A program made the translations under genes and the position numbers. Below are positions 10,189 through 17,630 of a DNA stretch of 64,000 bases, one piece after another. The notes beneath the pieces are model-generated. The model saw nothing but the letters and a program-made list of their open reading frames with translations, made no database searches and had not been told where the DNA came from. How positions within the stretch are numbered: position 1 is the stretch's first letter; the number at the start of each line of letters is the position of its first letter. This DNA comes from an uncultured Nostoc sp. (lineage in GTDB: Bacteria > Cyanobacteriota > Cyanobacteriia > Cyanobacteriales > Nostocaceae): contig NZ_CALMFY010000103.1 in the NCBI RefSeq assembly GCF_937863485.1, positions 1 to 64,000 on the forward strand, read 5' to 3'.

Positions 10189-10362
10189 GAGTCTGATCGT
10201 TACAAATTACTAAATATGGTGATAATTGCCCAACATCAACCAACCCGTAGTTCCATCAGGTGTTGTATCTACGAAGGTTTGGGAATAAAAACTTAATATT
10301 TGCTTACGGCTGATTATTTTTACTTAAGAGCATTCCAAAGCGAAACCCCAATCTGTGATTAA

Positions 10363-10455
10363 CAGGACTTACGCAAGAACTCTCTGAAACTCTTATTCCT
10401 TTGTGTCCTTTGCGTCCTTTGCGGTTCGTTTTATCATGATTTTGCGTAAGTCCTG
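10363..10455. mobile_element. 93-bp MITE-like element in the nirA leader
   Basis: Perfect 14-base terminal inverted repeats, caggacttacgcaa at 10363-10376 and its complement at 10442-10455, bound a 93-bp segment with no coding capacity. ATTAA occurs directly on both sides (10358-10362 and 10456-10460), consistent with a target-site duplication. The interior is a pyrimidine-rich run of tcctttgtgtcctttgcg type that recurs at 6367-6470 and, as fragments, inside the uvrA and GH116 genes. The mobilising transposase is not in this window. Confidence 0.8.
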
Positions 10456-10544
10456 ATTAATTAAGGAAAACTTGTGGTTATTTACATCTGATAAATTTGT
10501 CAAGCAGCTTTAGATACTGTTCATGTAACAATTTCGATACTCAT

Positions 10545-10586
10545 AAGTTAAAGGGAGATTTCTGTTAAAATCGTATAAATTGTTAC
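10545..10586 (-). promoter_or_regulatory. NtcA-activated promoter of nirA
   Basis: On the minus strand, GTA-N8-TAC (10586-10573) is followed after exactly 22 bases by TAACTT at 10550-10545. This fits the class II NtcA promoter pattern GTAN8TAC-N22-TAN3T in every defined position. Transcription should start near 10538, about 350 bases before the nirA ATG. NtcA activates in response to 2-oxoglutarate when ammonium is scarce; NtcB adds nitrate/nitrite dependence at this promoter in Anabaena. Confidence 0.85.
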
Positions 10587-10726
10587 GATTTTTTAGTAAA
10601 ATTGCTGAAAATGGATGAAAACTATGCATTTTTTGCATCAAAGTCAGTCAATGAGCCACAAAAAGCCCTTGATGAAAAGTAAACCTCATCTATGTTGAGA
10701 ACCGTAGTTTTTGCCCTCACCCTAAA

Positions 10727-10791
10727 TCCCTCTCCCAGTAGGGAGAGGGACTTCTTTCCGGCTCCCCTTCTCCCAAATTTGGGAGAAGGGG
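10727..10791. repeat. paired perfect palindromes between nirA and the Rieske gene
   Basis: Two adjacent hairpins stand in the divergent intergenic region. One is a 10-bp stem with a 4-base loop at 10727-10750 (tccctctccc arm). The other is a perfect 28-bp palindrome at 10764-10791 (ccccttctcccaaa arm). An outer partial match of ccctcaccc and ggatgaggg surrounds both. This is a repetitive palindromic element type common in Nostoc genomes. A role as boundary or attenuator is possible but unproven. Confidence 0.7.
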
Positions 10792-10965
10792 CTGGGGGAT
10801 GAGGGTTTTTTCTTTTCATACGGAAAGAACTACAGTTTTCAAGGTGGACGCGGTTTATTTGAAATAACTGAAGCGATTTTGGACTGCCATAGATTAATCC
10901 AAAATCCAAACATCGTAAATTGAGTGGCAGATGTTAGCTAAAACTTAGATATTATTTCAGCAGCT

Positions 10966-11379
10966 ATGAAACGTCGTGATTTTATTAATTGGGTAGGTTT
11001 GGGTTGGATAGCGAGTTCTCTACCTGTAGCGATCGCAGCCTGTTCTTCTCAAACAACTTCAACATCTGGGGATTGGCAAACAGTAGGCACCTCGGCAGAA
11101 TTAGATAAGACTGGCCAATTGCTGGCTAAAAACTCACCTGCTGGGCCTGTGTTGGTAGTTGGCACATCTAAAGCTGCAAATCTGACAGCTGTTAACCCTA
11201 CCTGTACTCACGCAGGTTGCACTGTAGGATGGAAAGCTGAGGCAAAAAAATTCGCCTGTCCCTGTCATGGTTCGGAATTTGGAATTGACGGTAAAGTGCA
11301 AAAAGGCCCAGCGACAGAAGCGCTTAAAACTTACGCCGCCAAGATTGAGGGTAATTCAGTTGTAGTCAAGCCAAGTTAA
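10966..11379 (+). CDS. Rieske [2Fe-2S] protein, lipoprotein/Tat-type signal
   Basis: The 137-residue protein ends in a Rieske domain with both cluster-binding boxes, CTHAGC and CPCHGSEF, each giving one Cys and one His ligand. The N-terminus has twin arginines (RRDFINW, residues 3-9), a hydrophobic stretch and a lipobox-like IAAC ending at C26, so export with lipid anchoring is plausible. It is shorter than the PetC of the cytochrome b6f complex and resembles the minor, PetC4-like Rieske proteins of heterocystous cyanobacteria. In Anabaena a Rieske gene also lies beside the nitrite reductase locus, as I recall. The HEAT-repeat gene starts 20 bases downstream, so the two are probably co-transcribed. 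The electron partner is unknown. Confidence 0.85.
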   Translation: MKRRDFINWVGLGWIASSLPVAIAACSSQTTSTSGDWQTVGTSAELDKTGQLLAKNSPAGPVLVVGTSKAANLTAVNPTCTHAGCTVGWKAEAKKFACPCHGSEFGIDGKVQKGPATEALKTYAAKIEGNSVVVKPS

Positions 11380-11399
11380 ACAATACAATTCAGGGTATC

Positions 11400-12737
11400 G
11401 TGAGTAATATCAACCAGCTTTTGGTACAAGCCCAGACAGCATACGATGCAGCTGATTGGTCATCACTAATTCAATATTTACAACAATTAATCTTAGGGAC
11501 AGACTCTGAACATCCAGAGATAGTTAAAAATCAAGAATATCTGCTGACATTAACACTTTCAATGTTAGAGATGGGAGATTTTCAGCAACGCTGGGAAATT
11601 ACCAAAGTGCTGACTCACTTGGGAAAAATTGCCATCCCACCACTCATTGACATCTTAAAAGATGAAGATGCAGAAGAAGAATTACGCTGGTATGCAGCGC
11701 GGACTTTGGGCGAATTTCAGCACCCTGAAGCCATCGCCCCCTTGGTGGAATTGTTGAAAACCGATGAGGATGAAGAACTCAAAGCGATCGCAACTACGGC
11801 ACTAGGGCAAATGGGTACTGTTGCGATAGCAGCCCTCTCTGAACTCCTAAAACAAGAAGATACACGACTTTTGGCAGTGCGATCGCTTTCCTCTATTCCG
11901 CAAACAGAAACTATCACACCGCTATTGAGTGTAGTACAAGATTCACAAGCAACAATCCGCACTGCTGCAATTGAAGCCCTCAGCAGTTTTCATGACGAAC
12001 GTGTACCGCCAGTATTGTTAAACGCTTTGGATGATATAGCTGCCACAGTTAGGCGTGCAGCAGTGCTTGGTTTAGGTTTTCGCCCCGACTTACGCCAAGC
12101 ATTAGATTTGGTGACGAGACTGCAACCCAAGCTGTACGACTTTAACCTTGAGGTTTGTTGTGCAGCCGCAGTTTCCCTTTCTCGGATGAGTTGTGATGAC
12201 GCTGCAAAACATTTATTTGATCTGCTGATCTCACCTCAGACACCGAAAACGCTGCAATTAGAAACCATCCGCGCTTTGGTTTGGGTGGGGACACCATCCA
12301 GTTTGGAATATTTGCAAACAGCATTTAATCAAATCACTTCAGAGACACTTTGGCAAGAAATTGTTACAGTTTTGGGGCGAGTGCAAAAGCCGCAAATTAC
12401 ACCAGCCGTAGAAATATTATTGCAAATACTGCGATGCCTTCGGCGAGCTTCTCTAGGAGACGCTCCGCGAACGCTAACGCAACATCCAGCCACAGAGATT
12501 GCCAACATCAAAAGTGCGATCGCCCTGTCTTTAGGACAGTTAGGCGAAATGCAAGCTATCGAACCATTGATTTGGCTGCTAGCGGATTCAAATGCATCGG
12601 TGAGACTACATGCGATCGCTGCACTAAAAAATCTGGATAGGGAAGCCGCACATCAACAATTGCAGCAGTTAGCAAATAACGCCACACTAACACTAGATTT
12701 GCACCAAGGAATAGCGATCGCTTTGGCTGAGTGGTAA
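11400..12737 (+). CDS. nirB: HEAT-repeat protein, probable NirB
   Basis: The 445-residue alpha-solenoid protein has tandem HEAT/PBS-lyase-type repeats from about 70 to 340 and again from 370 to 445 (for example LIDILKDEDAEEELRWYAAR, LVELLKTDEDEELKAIA). In Anabaena and Synechococcus, NirB, encoded beside nirA, is needed for full nitrite reductase activity and is described as a protein-interaction partner of NirA. The position here, divergent from nirA and next to ntcB-cnaT, supports that name. The start is GTG, with AGGG about six bases upstream. Residues about 345-361 are encoded by a dispersed palindromic repeat (12433-12481) that looks inserted in frame between two helices. Fold is certain; the NirB identity rests on context. 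Confidence 0.7.
   Translation: MSNINQLLVQAQTAYDAADWSSLIQYLQQLILGTDSEHPEIVKNQEYLLTLTLSMLEMGDFQQRWEITKVLTHLGKIAIPPLIDILKDEDAEEELRWYAARTLGEFQHPEAIAPLVELLKTDEDEELKAIATTALGQMGTVAIAALSELLKQEDTRLLAVRSLSSIPQTETITPLLSVVQDSQATIRTAAIEALSSFHDERVPPVLLNALDDIAATVRRAAVLGLGFRPDLRQALDLVTRLQPKLYDFNLEVCCAAAVSLSRMSCDDAAKHLFDLLISPQTPKTLQLETIRALVWVGTPSSLEYLQTAFNQITSETLWQEIVTVLGRVQKPQITPAVEILLQILRCLRRASLGDAPRTLTQHPATEIANIKSAIALSLGQLGEMQAIEPLIWLLADSNASVRLHAIAALKNLDREAAHQQLQQLANNATLTLDLHQGIAIALAEW
12433..12481. repeat. dispersed palindromic repeat inside the HEAT gene
   Basis: The segment contains gatgccttcggcgagcttc and ctaggagacgctccgcgaac, units that occur in intergenic repeats elsewhere in the window (for example 12975-13068 and 63940-64000). 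It keeps the reading frame and adds about 17 residues rich in R, L and A between HEAT repeats. Confidence 0.65.
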
Positions 12738-12974
12738 ATTTTTTCAAAGAGTATGCGCTACCTGTGTGCGTTCAGTATTAAGTAACTAAATAGTTCTTTC
12801 TGATCCACTTATTTTAGTCTTTTTACAGCGATAAGATTAAACTGGTATCAAAAAATTTATTCGGTCAACTTGGGCGACATTTACATCTAGTTACTCAGAA
12901 GTTTGGAGATATTGCTGTTACTGATACCAATTCTGTATGAAGATGCGCCAAACTATATGAGGAACGAACCGCAT

Positions 12975-13068
12975 ACTCCTACGGAGAAGCAAGCTACGCG
13001 CAGCGTCTCGTACAGAAGAACGCATAGACACGTACTCCTACGGAGAAGCAAGCTACGCGGAGCGTCTC
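12975..13068. repeat. two copies of a Nostoc-type dispersed repeat
   Basis: Copies at about 12975-13009 and 13034-13068 share actcctacggagaagcaagc followed by tacgcg and agcgtctc. Each can fold on itself. They lie upstream of the small gene at 13175, in an otherwise empty 437-base gap. Fragments of the aacgaaccgc cassette stand at 12963. Confidence 0.75.
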
Positions 13069-13174
13069 CTAGAGTTGTGGCTTCCCGCAGGGTAGGGCAC
13101 AAAGAAAGAAAGAAATAAGAAACCAAGAAAATTTGGCGCAGCCTATATCCCAATGGCAGATGGAGGTACGTGCA

Positions 13175-13390
13175 ATGAGCAAACCAAACTTTCAAGCAAT
13201 GAGTCAGAAAGAGTTGCAAGCCTACGTTTTAGCCCATCGGGATGATCAAGAAGCATTTTACGCATATCTTGATAAGCTACATGCAGAAGCTAACTGGGTT
13301 GAAATGCCGCCGTTACAGTCTTCAGAGGACTTGGAAAATTATCCTGAATTTATTGAACGGGTTCGCAACGGTTCAAAGCCATATTCGTAA
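13175..13390 (+). CDS. small conserved cyanobacterial protein (DUF6887-like)
   Basis: The predicted 71-residue acidic protein begins MSKPNFQAMSQKELQAYVLA, followed by HRDDQEAFYAYLDKLH. This matches a family of short cyanobacterial proteins I recall as DUF6887; function unknown, though relatives often occur near toxin-like or mobile genes. I chose the ATG at 13175 because GGAGG stands eight bases upstream (13162-13166). An in-frame ATG at 13133 would add 14 residues without a ribosome binding site. The usual small partner gene is not evident downstream. The gene lies between two repeat-rich stretches, so it may be recent accessory DNA. Confidence 0.65.
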   Translation: MSKPNFQAMSQKELQAYVLAHRDDQEAFYAYLDKLHAEANWVEMPPLQSSEDLENYPEFIERVRNGSKPYS

Positions 13391-13659
13391 TTAGTAAATG
13401 CAAATATGACGCGTAGGTGTAGCCCGCCGTAGGCATCGCAGCCCTATCCGCAAGTTGCACAAAAACTTGTGTTGCTCAAACCTCATCCGCCGCATAATGT
13501 GATGAATTAAAAATCTTATCTAAAAATTCATATATTTCAGCAGAAAATAGTCAATTCGTTTTCGGCGAAATTTACCAATAAATTCCATGCAAAGCGGGTA
13601 ATTGACGATAAAGGTGGTAAAACCTGATTTACACAAATATAAATCTCAGGAAAAGACCT
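13391..13659. other. gene-free stretch upstream of ntcB
   Basis: The left part (about 13408-13450) carries dispersed-repeat sequence of gtagcccgccgtaggcatcg type. The rest is AT-rich and shows no gene. The NtcA-type promoter of ntcB follows at 13660. Confidence 0.4.
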
Positions 13660-13701
13660 GTAACAAACCCTACCAAACTTTGGTTAAAAATCCGTTAACT
13701 T
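13660..13701 (+). promoter_or_regulatory. NtcA-activated promoter of ntcB
   Basis: GTA (13660-13662), eight bases, TAC (13671-13673), 22 bases, then TAACTT (13696-13701) make a complete class II NtcA promoter. It has the same -10 hexamer as the nirA promoter. The predicted start is near 13708, about 30 bases before the ntcB ATG. This makes NtcB expression depend on NtcA. Confidence 0.85.
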
Positions 13702-13737
13702 AATGAAACCGATAAATGTAATTCAGGCTACATAAAA

Positions 13738-14685
13738 ATGCGCCTAGAGCAGTTGCAAGCTTTTTTAGAAATCGCCCAAACCGGTAGCTTTCAACAAGCA
13801 GCGCGAAAATGTGGTGTCACCCAATCGACTATTAGTCGCCAAATCCAAGCATTGGAAGCAGATTTAGGTGTAGAACTGTTTCACAGAACAAGTCATGGAA
13901 AATTGACACTCGGAGGTGAATGTTTACTACCCCGTGTCCGCAAAATTTGCCAAGAATGGCAGACAGCTACAGAAGAATTAGCTGATTTAATAGCCGGAAA
14001 ACAGCCAGAACTATGCATCGCGGCGATTCACTCTGTTTGTGGATCTTACTTACCACCAGTGTTGCAAAAATTTTGTCATGATTATCCAGATGTGCAATTG
14101 CGCGTAACTTCATTGGGAAGCGATCGCGCCCTGAAAGTCCTCAAAGATGGATTGGTGGATTTAGCAATTGTGATGAATAATCGCTTTTTAACCACTGGTA
14201 GAGAAATGGTGGTAGAAGTACTTTATGATGAACCTATAGAAGTTCTAACCGCAGCCAATCATCCACTAGCCCAATATGAATGCGTCCCTTGGTCGGAGCT
14301 AATTCGTTATCCTCAAGTGGTTTTTAAAGATGGTTATGGGATGCAGCGCTTAATACAAGATAGATTTGAGCGAATGGAAGCTAAACTCCAGGCGGCTTTA
14401 GAGGTAAATACCCTAGATGCCTTCCGGGGAGTAGTACGCCAAGGAGAACTGATAGCTTTGCTACCTCAATCAGCATTAGTAGAAGCACGCCAAGACCCTA
14501 CCCTGGCGATTCGTTCCTTAGCCAGCAATAATATTAGTGGTTTAGCAGATGGTTCCAGTTTGACTCGTCGGGTAGTTATGGTAACAACTCAAGACCGGCT
14601 CCAAATCCCCCCTATTAACCACTTTTGGCAACTCGTGCGCGAAAATATACCATTACAAATTGATCAGCAGCGATCGGCTTCTTAA
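13738..14685 (+). CDS. ntcB: NtcB, LysR-type nitrogen assimilation activator
   Basis: The 315-residue LysR-family regulator has an N-terminal winged helix-turn-helix at residues 1-60 (FQQAARKCGVTQSTISRQIQ) and a periplasmic-binding-protein-like effector domain at about 90-300. Its location beside cnaT and the nir region identifies it as NtcB, the pathway-specific activator that enhances nirA operon transcription in response to nitrate or nitrite. The start ATG lies about 30 bases after the predicted transcription start of its own NtcA-type promoter. The next gene, cnaT, begins 86 bases downstream on the same strand. Other LysR proteins such as CmpR or RbcR are possible by family alone, but context argues strongly for NtcB. 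Confidence 0.85.
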   Translation: MRLEQLQAFLEIAQTGSFQQAARKCGVTQSTISRQIQALEADLGVELFHRTSHGKLTLGGECLLPRVRKICQEWQTATEELADLIAGKQPELCIAAIHSVCGSYLPPVLQKFCHDYPDVQLRVTSLGSDRALKVLKDGLVDLAIVMNNRFLTTGREMVVEVLYDEPIEVLTAANHPLAQYECVPWSELIRYPQVVFKDGYGMQRLIQDRFERMEAKLQAALEVNTLDAFRGVVRQGELIALLPQSALVEARQDPTLAIRSLASNNISGLADGSSLTRRVVMVTTQDRLQIPPINHFWQLVRENIPLQIDQQRSAS

Positions 14686-14719
14686 GTGTCATTAGTTATT
14701 AGTCATTTTCGGTTATTTA

Positions 14720-14771
14720 CAAAGGAGAAAGGACAATGGACAAATGACACCGGACAAAGGACAAAGGACAA
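14720..14771. repeat. heptamer-type tandem repeat ahead of cnaT
   Basis: Units of ggacaaa/ggacaat type repeat across the ntcB-cnaT gap and run directly into the cnaT ATG. The last units supply AAAGGA at 14763-14768 as the only Shine-Dalgarno-like sequence. Confidence 0.7.
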
Positions 14772-15845
14772 ATGAGCAATGTATTTAGGGAATTACTGCA
14801 AAAAGTAGGTAGCGGAAATCACACAGCCGAGAATTTAACTCGCGCCCAAGCAGCCACCGCTACTAAAATGATGCTGCTGGGTGAAGCTACACCAGCCCAA
14901 ATTGGAGCATTTTTGATTGCTCATCGAATCAAGCGTCCCACGGGGGAAGAGTTAGCGGGAATGTTGGATGCCTATGATGAACTGGGGCCAAAACTGCAAC
15001 CAATCGTCTCTGGGCGACCAGCGATCGCTTTTGGCATCCCCTATGATGGCAGAACACGTACAGCACCAATTAGTCCTGTAACAGCTTTACTACTCGCCGC
15101 AGTTGGACAACCAGTGGTAATGCACGGTGGCGATCGCCTCCCAACGAAATACGGTTTACCCCTAATAGAGATTTGGCAGGGTTTAGGAGTCGATTGGACT
15201 ACGCTACCACTAGCAAAAACTCAGCAAGTATTTGAGCAAACGGGAATCGGCTTTATTTATCTACCTCAGCATTTTCCCTTAACTCAAAGTATTTGGGAGT
15301 ACCGCGACCAACTTGGCAAGCGTCCGCCTTTGGCAACAATGGAGCTAATTTGGTGTCCTTATGCCGGGGATGCTCACGTAATTGCTGGGTTTGTTCATCC
15401 GCCGACAGAAGGGATGTTTCAGATAACTTTGGATCTGCGGGGAGTAACAAAATTTACATTAGTGAAAGGATTGGAAGGCAGTTGCGACTTACCGCGCGAT
15501 CGCACTGCGATCATCAGCTTATCTTCATCCGTAGCATCCCAAGAGGTAGAACGATTGCACCTCGTACCGCGTGATTACGGCTTTACTACTAAGAACGTAC
15601 CCCTTGGAACTACTGAAGAACTAGTGGCGGATATTCAGGCGGTTTTAGCAGGTAAACCAGGCGAATTGATGCAAACAGCCTTGTGGAATGGCGGATTTTA
15701 CCTATGGCGGAGTGGTATTTGTCCAGATATGTCAAAGGGTTTAGCTAAGGCAGAAGAATTATTAACCAATGGTGTGGTAGCAGCTAAACTCCAAGAACTC
15801 AACCAGGTAGTAAATTCACTGTCAGCAGCATTTGTGCCAGTGTAA
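14772..15845 (+). CDS. cnaT: CnaT, anthranilate phosphoribosyltransferase-like protein
   Basis: The 357-residue protein has the glycosyltransferase family 3 / TrpD fold: an N-terminal helical domain (LTRAQAATATKMMLLGEATP, then IGAFLIAHRIKRPTGEELAGM) and an alpha/beta domain. The TrpD PRPP-binding glycine motif is altered to IPYDGRTRTAPIS (about 89-101), so it is probably not the tryptophan enzyme. In Anabaena the equivalent gene, cnaT, beside ntcB, is required for expression of the nitrate assimilation operon; how it works is unknown. It follows ntcB by 86 bases and may be read from the ntcB promoter. Identity is based on fold plus neighbourhood. Confidence 0.85.
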   Translation: MSNVFRELLQKVGSGNHTAENLTRAQAATATKMMLLGEATPAQIGAFLIAHRIKRPTGEELAGMLDAYDELGPKLQPIVSGRPAIAFGIPYDGRTRTAPISPVTALLLAAVGQPVVMHGGDRLPTKYGLPLIEIWQGLGVDWTTLPLAKTQQVFEQTGIGFIYLPQHFPLTQSIWEYRDQLGKRPPLATMELIWCPYAGDAHVIAGFVHPPTEGMFQITLDLRGVTKFTLVKGLEGSCDLPRDRTAIISLSSSVASQEVERLHLVPRDYGFTTKNVPLGTTEELVADIQAVLAGKPGELMQTALWNGGFYLWRSGICPDMSKGLAKAEELLTNGVVAAKLQELNQVVNSLSAAFVPV

Positions 15846-15919
15846 ACAGTTTAGTTAGAAATATGGATCTGATCACTTTAGGGTGTCAACATAACTCGTA
15901 ATTAATTACAAATTAGTAA

Positions 15920-17356
15920 TTATTTGGTCAGCGACTGCTCTAAGATAGATTTTTGTTGCAACCAATCCTGACCCACTTGGATACTGATATCCGAGCCGAG
16001 GTTGCCAGTACTTTCCACACGCACTTCGCCAAATCCCAAAGTGTTGCGAACTGATTCGGCAGTGTCACCATCTCCTTGCTGGGCGACAATGTGAGTTACG
16101 TCTAGAGGTTCACCCCATGCCTTAGCTACATAGATGTTGCGATATCCAGATTTTTCCAAGGCTCTAATTAATGGTTGGAGGTTAGAGCGATCGCCACCTG
16201 TACTATCTTGAATTGCTACACGTAAAGAGCGTGGATCAGTTGCAGTCGCCTGCTGTTCCTGTTCTGATTCCAACCCAAAGTGTTGAGCCATCAATTTGGC
16301 AATACCATCTTTGTTGGGCAACCAATAGCTAGCATCAAACTCATTCTTCTCGCTAAAGCGACCTGGCAGCATTAACATTTGCATATTAGAGCGATTTGTT
16401 CGCACTCCAAAACCCATAAGCGCCAATAACTCTTCAACCGTCAAGTTGGTATCAATGTGTTCTTTAACTACCTCAAGAACTTTAGGTAATTGAGCCACAG
16501 TAGCTGGGTTCAGTGTTTGATCCATCAAAGCACGCATGACCATTTGCTGCCGCTGAATCCGGCCAATATCTCCGAGTTCGTCATGACGGAAACGCAGCAA
16601 TTCCAGCGCCTTCTCGCCGTTGAGATGCTGCTTACCCGCCTTCAAATTGATATACAAATGCTGGGAATCATCTTGGTACTTCATATCTTTTGGGACGTAG
16701 ACTGTTACGCCCCCTAAAGCATCGATTAGCTTGGCAACTCCCAGAACGTTAATTCGGATATAGCGATCAATTCCCGCCCCACCTAAGAGATTACTGACGG
16801 TTCTGGCAGTCAAAGCTGGCCCACCCTCAACATTGGCAGCATTAATTTTTTTCACTCCATATCCCTCTATTTCTGTGCGGGTATCTCTGGGAATGGAGAG
16901 CATGATTATTTTTTTCGTCTCTGGATCAAATTTGAGCAAGAGCATCACATCGGAAAGACCATCAAAGGAGTTTACCTGGGGCAGGTATTTGAGGTTTTTG
17001 GTATCTTCGGGAGGGTTTTGGATATCCGGTGGGAGTACGCTCATTCCCATAATCAAGAGATTCACTGGGCGAGTTAATTGTGAAAATCGCAGCCCACCCC
17101 CAGAGATGCGATCGCCATCAAAGGCCGCCTCATCCTTTGGACTTAGCTGGGCTTGTTGCAAAGGCGTACTGGTTAAAGACACCGCTAAAAGCGCCCCTGC
17201 TGTTGCTGACACCATTGCAATACCACTCATACCTACCCAAAACCACAGCCAACGTCCGGATTTCGAGTTCTGAGAAATTTTTTTACTGGACTTAGAGGCT
17301 TTTCCCGACTGGTTTTCTTCCGCCGAACTTCTTTGAATGGTCACAGACTTCCTCAC
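15920..17356 (-). CDS. LytR-CpsA-Psr (LCP) family protein with LytR_C domain
   Basis: The 478-residue protein has a short basic cytoplasmic tail, one membrane helix at about 35-62, an LCP domain at about 135-295 and a LytR C-terminal domain at about 375-470. LCP landmarks include the arginine in LSIPRDTRTEI, LLRFRHDELGDIGR, and KINAANVEGG. LCP enzymes transfer lipid-linked polysaccharide onto cell-wall peptidoglycan at the outer face of the cytoplasmic membrane, so a role in envelope or sheath glycan attachment is likely. The start is GTG at 17356; a second GTG four codons later has GAGGAAG close upstream and is an alternative. It converges on cnaT. Confidence 0.9.
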   Translation of the reverse strand: MRKSVTIQRSSAEENQSGKASKSSKKISQNSKSGRWLWFWVGMSGIAMVSATAGALLAVSLTSTPLQQAQLSPKDEAAFDGDRISGGGLRFSQLTRPVNLLIMGMSVLPPDIQNPPEDTKNLKYLPQVNSFDGLSDVMLLLKFDPETKKIIMLSIPRDTRTEIEGYGVKKINAANVEGGPALTARTVSNLLGGAGIDRYIRINVLGVAKLIDALGGVTVYVPKDMKYQDDSQHLYINLKAGKQHLNGEKALELLRFRHDELGDIGRIQRQQMVMRALMDQTLNPATVAQLPKVLEVVKEHIDTNLTVEELLALMGFGVRTNRSNMQMLMLPGRFSEKNEFDASYWLPNKDGIAKLMAQHFGLESEQEQQATATDPRSLRVAIQDSTGGDRSNLQPLIRALEKSGYRNIYVAKAWGEPLDVTHIVAQQGDGDTAESVRNTLGFGEVRVESTGNLGSDISIQVGQDWLQQKSILEQSLTK

Positions 17357-17630
17357 ACTTACTCACTAATCAAATTCGGTAAATTTGCAGACTAAAAACA
17401 TGCAGACAAATCAACCCATAATAGCTAACTCTTAATTATCAGTGCTAACTTTTTTAATGTAGTGTCAACCACAACACTTATAGCAACATTTTTCCTTCTT
17501 TTGGGCCAATCTAGAGATGTTTTACTGAAGTATGGCAATAATAAACTGGATTTGACTAGATATATAGATAAATCAACCGGATTTTTTTAGGAAATAAGTA
17601 AAAATACTGGAAAAGGATCATCCGCAAAAA

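Noticed and set aside
10525-10540. GTA...TAC near the nirA promoter as a second NtcA site
   Set aside because: The spacing is ten bases rather than eight.
12953-13219. Minus-strand open frame of 88 codons
   Set aside because: It is composed of dispersed repeat DNA and overlaps the supported gene at 13175.
13617-13632. GTA...TAC upstream of ntcB as an NtcA site
   Set aside because: Ten-base spacing; the perfect site lies at 13660-13673.
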